This document shows, in pieces, positions 62,128-64,000 of a stretch of 64,000 nt of DNA. Source of the DNA: an uncultured Dialister sp. (GTDB taxonomy: Bacteria > Bacillota > Negativicutes > Veillonellales > Dialisteraceae). Made by a program: the position numbers and the translations under genes. The stretch lies in the NCBI GenBank assembly GCA_900314595.1, contig OMVW01000003.1, positions 62,001 to 126,000 of the forward strand, written 5' to 3'. Below the pieces are notes generated by a model that was given only the letters and a program-made list of their open reading frames with translations, was not told the DNA's origin and made no database searches. Each line of letters begins with the position of its first letter. Within the stretch, counting starts at the first letter, position 1.

Positions 62128-63924
62128 TCAATCATCTTTCAGTACAGCCATGAATGCTTCCTGTGGAATTTCCACGCTTCCCACCTGCTTCATGCGTTTC
62201 TTGCCTTCCTTCTGTTTTTCAAGAAGTTTTTTCTTGCGGGTCACGTCGCCGCCATAGCATTTGGCAAGGACATCCTTCTTGTAAGCCTTTATCGTTTCAC
62301 GGGCAATGACTTTACTACCGATAGCCGCCTGAATAGGCACTTCAAACTGCTGGCGCGGAATGATATCTTTCAGCTTTAAAGCCAGCGCCCGTCCTCTTGC
62401 CGGCGCATTGCTCCGGTGAACGATAATGGAAAGAGCATCTACCAGGTCTCCATTAAGGAGGATATCCAGTTTCACGGCATCAGTCTTCTGATAGCCGTCC
62501 ACCTGATAATCCAGAGAAGCATAACCTTTGGTACAGGATTTCAATTTATCAAAAAAATCGAAAATAATTTCAGAAAGCGGAATGTGATAAGAGAGATCCA
62601 CCCTTGTTTCATCCAGATATTCCATAGTCTGGAAGACACCCCGGCGATTCTGGACCAATTCCATCACATTGCCGACCATATTAGAAGGCACAAGGATATC
62701 CACCTTTGCTACCGGTTCTTCAATATGTTCAATCTTCGCCATAGGCGGAAGTTCTGCAGGATTATCTACCGGCACCATGGTTCCATCAGTTTTGAAAACA
62801 TGATATATAACAGAAGGTGCTGTAGTAATAAGTTTTAAATGATATTCTCTTTCCAGCCTTTCCTGGACCACATCCATGTGGAGAAGTCCCAGGAAACCGC
62901 AACGGAAACCAAAACCCAGTGCCTGGGATGTTTCCGGCACAAATTCCAGAGCTGCATCGTTGAGCTGCAGTTTTTCCAGAGCTTCTTTCAGATTGTCATA
63001 GTCCTTGCTGTCAATGGGATACATGCCGCAGAATACCATAGGGAGGGCCTTGCGGTAACCAGGGAGTGCTTCTACAGCCCCGTTTTCAGCAGTTGTAATC
63101 GTATCCCCCACTTCACAGTCCTGCACATTTTTGATGCTTGCTGCTACATATCCTACAGAGCCGCAGGTAAGGACATCACAGGCTTTAGGAAACGGAGAAA
63201 AATAACCGACTTCAGTAACTGTATACACTTTACCGGATGCCATCATACGGATATTCATGCCCGGACGGATTTCCCCGTCCATGACCCGTACATAGGCGAT
63301 AGCCCCTTTATAGGAATCAAAAATGGAATCAAAGATAAGGCAGCGGAGAGGTTTTTTGCTGTTATCCGGAGGCGGAGGTACCTGTTCCACTATACGTTTC
63401 AGAACTTCCTCTACATTCTGGCCCGTTTTGGCGGAGACAGGAATAGCCTCTGACATATCAAGGCCGATAATATTTTCCACTTCTTTCTTCACCCTGTCGA
63501 TATCGGCACTGGGCAGGTCAATTTTATTGATGACCGGTACGATTTCGAGATTGTTATCTATGGCCAGGTACACATTGGCCAGTGTCTGGGCCTGCACACC
63601 CTGGGTAGCATCAATGATAAGGATAGCCCCTTCGCAGGCAGAAAGGCTTCTAGACACTTCATAGTTGAAATCGACATGCCCGGGGGTATCGATGAGGTTC
63701 AGTTCATATGTCTCTCCATCTTCATAGGTGTACAAAAGCCGCACAGACTGTTCCTTGATGGTAATGCCTCTCTCCCTTTCGAGATCCATGGTATCCAGAA
63801 TCTGTGCTTCCATATCCCTTTTTTGAACCGTACCGGTAAGCTCGATAAGCCGGTCTGCCAGGGTAGACTTGCCATGATCGATGTGGGCAATAATTGAAAA
63901 ATTCCTGATATGTTCGGTATCCAT
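62128..63924 (-). CDS. lepA: Elongation factor 4 (LepA)
   Basis: Ribosome-associated translational GTPase that can back-translocate tRNAs. The 598-residue protein has the G1 loop AHIDHGKST, G3 DTPGHVDF, G4 NKID, and the LepA-specific C-terminal domain (LARCYGGD-like KCYGGDVTRKKKLLEKQKEGKKRM). The ATG at 63924 is preferred because AAAGGA lies 9 bases upstream; the in-frame ATG at 63933 touches that site. Confidence 0.95.
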   Translation of the reverse strand: MDTEHIRNFSIIAHIDHGKSTLADRLIELTGTVQKRDMEAQILDTMDLERERGITIKEQSVRLLYTYEDGETYELNLIDTPGHVDFNYEVSRSLSACEGAILIIDATQGVQAQTLANVYLAIDNNLEIVPVINKIDLPSADIDRVKKEVENIIGLDMSEAIPVSAKTGQNVEEVLKRIVEQVPPPPDNSKKPLRCLIFDSIFDSYKGAIAYVRVMDGEIRPGMNIRMMASGKVYTVTEVGYFSPFPKACDVLTCGSVGYVAASIKNVQDCEVGDTITTAENGAVEALPGYRKALPMVFCGMYPIDSKDYDNLKEALEKLQLNDAALEFVPETSQALGFGFRCGFLGLLHMDVVQERLEREYHLKLITTAPSVIYHVFKTDGTMVPVDNPAELPPMAKIEHIEEPVAKVDILVPSNMVGNVMELVQNRRGVFQTMEYLDETRVDLSYHIPLSEIIFDFFDKLKSCTKGYASLDYQVDGYQKTDAVKLDILLNGDLVDALSIIVHRSNAPARGRALALKLKDIIPRQQFEVPIQAAIGSKVIARETIKAYKKDVLAKCYGGDVTRKKKLLEKQKEGKKRMKQVGSVEIPQEAFMAVLKDD

Positions 63925-64000
63925 ACTATTCATTCCTTTGGAAATAATTTTATACGATCAAGATTTTGCCAATCACTAACTGCATTTCTCCTATATCATA

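Noticed and set aside
1..64000. Mobile elements, prophage, CRISPR or a defence island
   Set aside because: No transposase, integrase, phage, cas or restriction genes, no regularly spaced repeats and no target-site duplications were seen.

Overview
This 64 kb window looks like a chromosomal segment from a diderm Firmicute of the class Negativicutes, probably Veillonellaceae and possibly a Dialister-like genus (inferred from gene content, no database search). The regulatory style is Firmicute: T-box leaders, a SAM-I riboswitch, BirA/BioY, HslUV, strong AGGAGG ribosome sites and TTGACA-17-TATAAT promoters. At the same time there are outer-membrane and LPS-type genes (bifunctional HldE, a GT9 heptosyltransferase-like protein) and a tripartite-type RND pump. 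Most genes lie on the minus strand in housekeeping operons. I see no insertion sequence, prophage, CRISPR array, defence island or attachment site.

Layout from left to right. 1-0.8 kb: 5' part of a sensor histidine kinase, cut by the window edge at its phospho-acceptor histidine. 0.9-4.4 kb: a t6A operon (tsaE-tsaB-rimI-tsaD) led by a patatin-like gene. 4.4-6.8 kb: nicotinamidase-like gene, thiL, gpmA. 7-8 kb: unknown polytopic membrane protein with its own promoter and terminator. 8-14 kb: nth, trxB, TGS-type nucleoside kinase, leuS. 14-19 kb: gamma carbonic anhydrase-like protein, lysA, two tandem amino-acid-binding lipoproteins, coaX. 19-23 kb: birA-bioY and hslVU. 23-25 kb: metY behind a T-box with a UGC (Cys) specifier. 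25-27.6 kb: trpF, a P-loop/Asp23-like fusion, murB. 27.7-32.4 kb: rbsKDACB ribose operon. 32.7-36 kb: fumC, phosphohexomutase, YerC-type regulator. 36.2-39 kb: SAM-I riboswitch and metNIQ. 39-41.4 kb: class I glutamine amidotransferase with an attenuator-like leader, divergent from an MFS transporter. 41.5-47 kb: LPS/sugar cluster. 47-51.4 kb: RND pump and adaptor with a palindromic operator. 51.5-56.4 kb: YhcH-family gene, then a methionine T-box (AUG specifier) driving a split methionine synthase (separate activation-domain protein, MetH) and metF. 56.5-64 kb: VTT-family membrane protein, thrC, tRNA-Arg, a small ORF, tRNA-Lys, alr, hemW, lepA.

The most coherent theme is sulfur amino acid metabolism under three RNA sensors. 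The SAM-I switch controls methionine uptake, a Met T-box controls methionine synthesis, and a Cys-type T-box controls O-acetylhomoserine sulfhydrylase. The strongest candidate for something undescribed is the leader at 39969-40105. It has a consensus promoter, two hairpins with a 9-bp mutually exclusive pairing and a terminator, all upstream of a glutamine amidotransferase-family gene. Lesser candidates are terminator hairpins abutting the ribosome sites of alr and of a 77-aa ORF, a 12-codon ORF between the Cys T-box and metY, and a P-loop NTPase fused to an Asp23-like domain. Otherwise the window is ordinary core genome.
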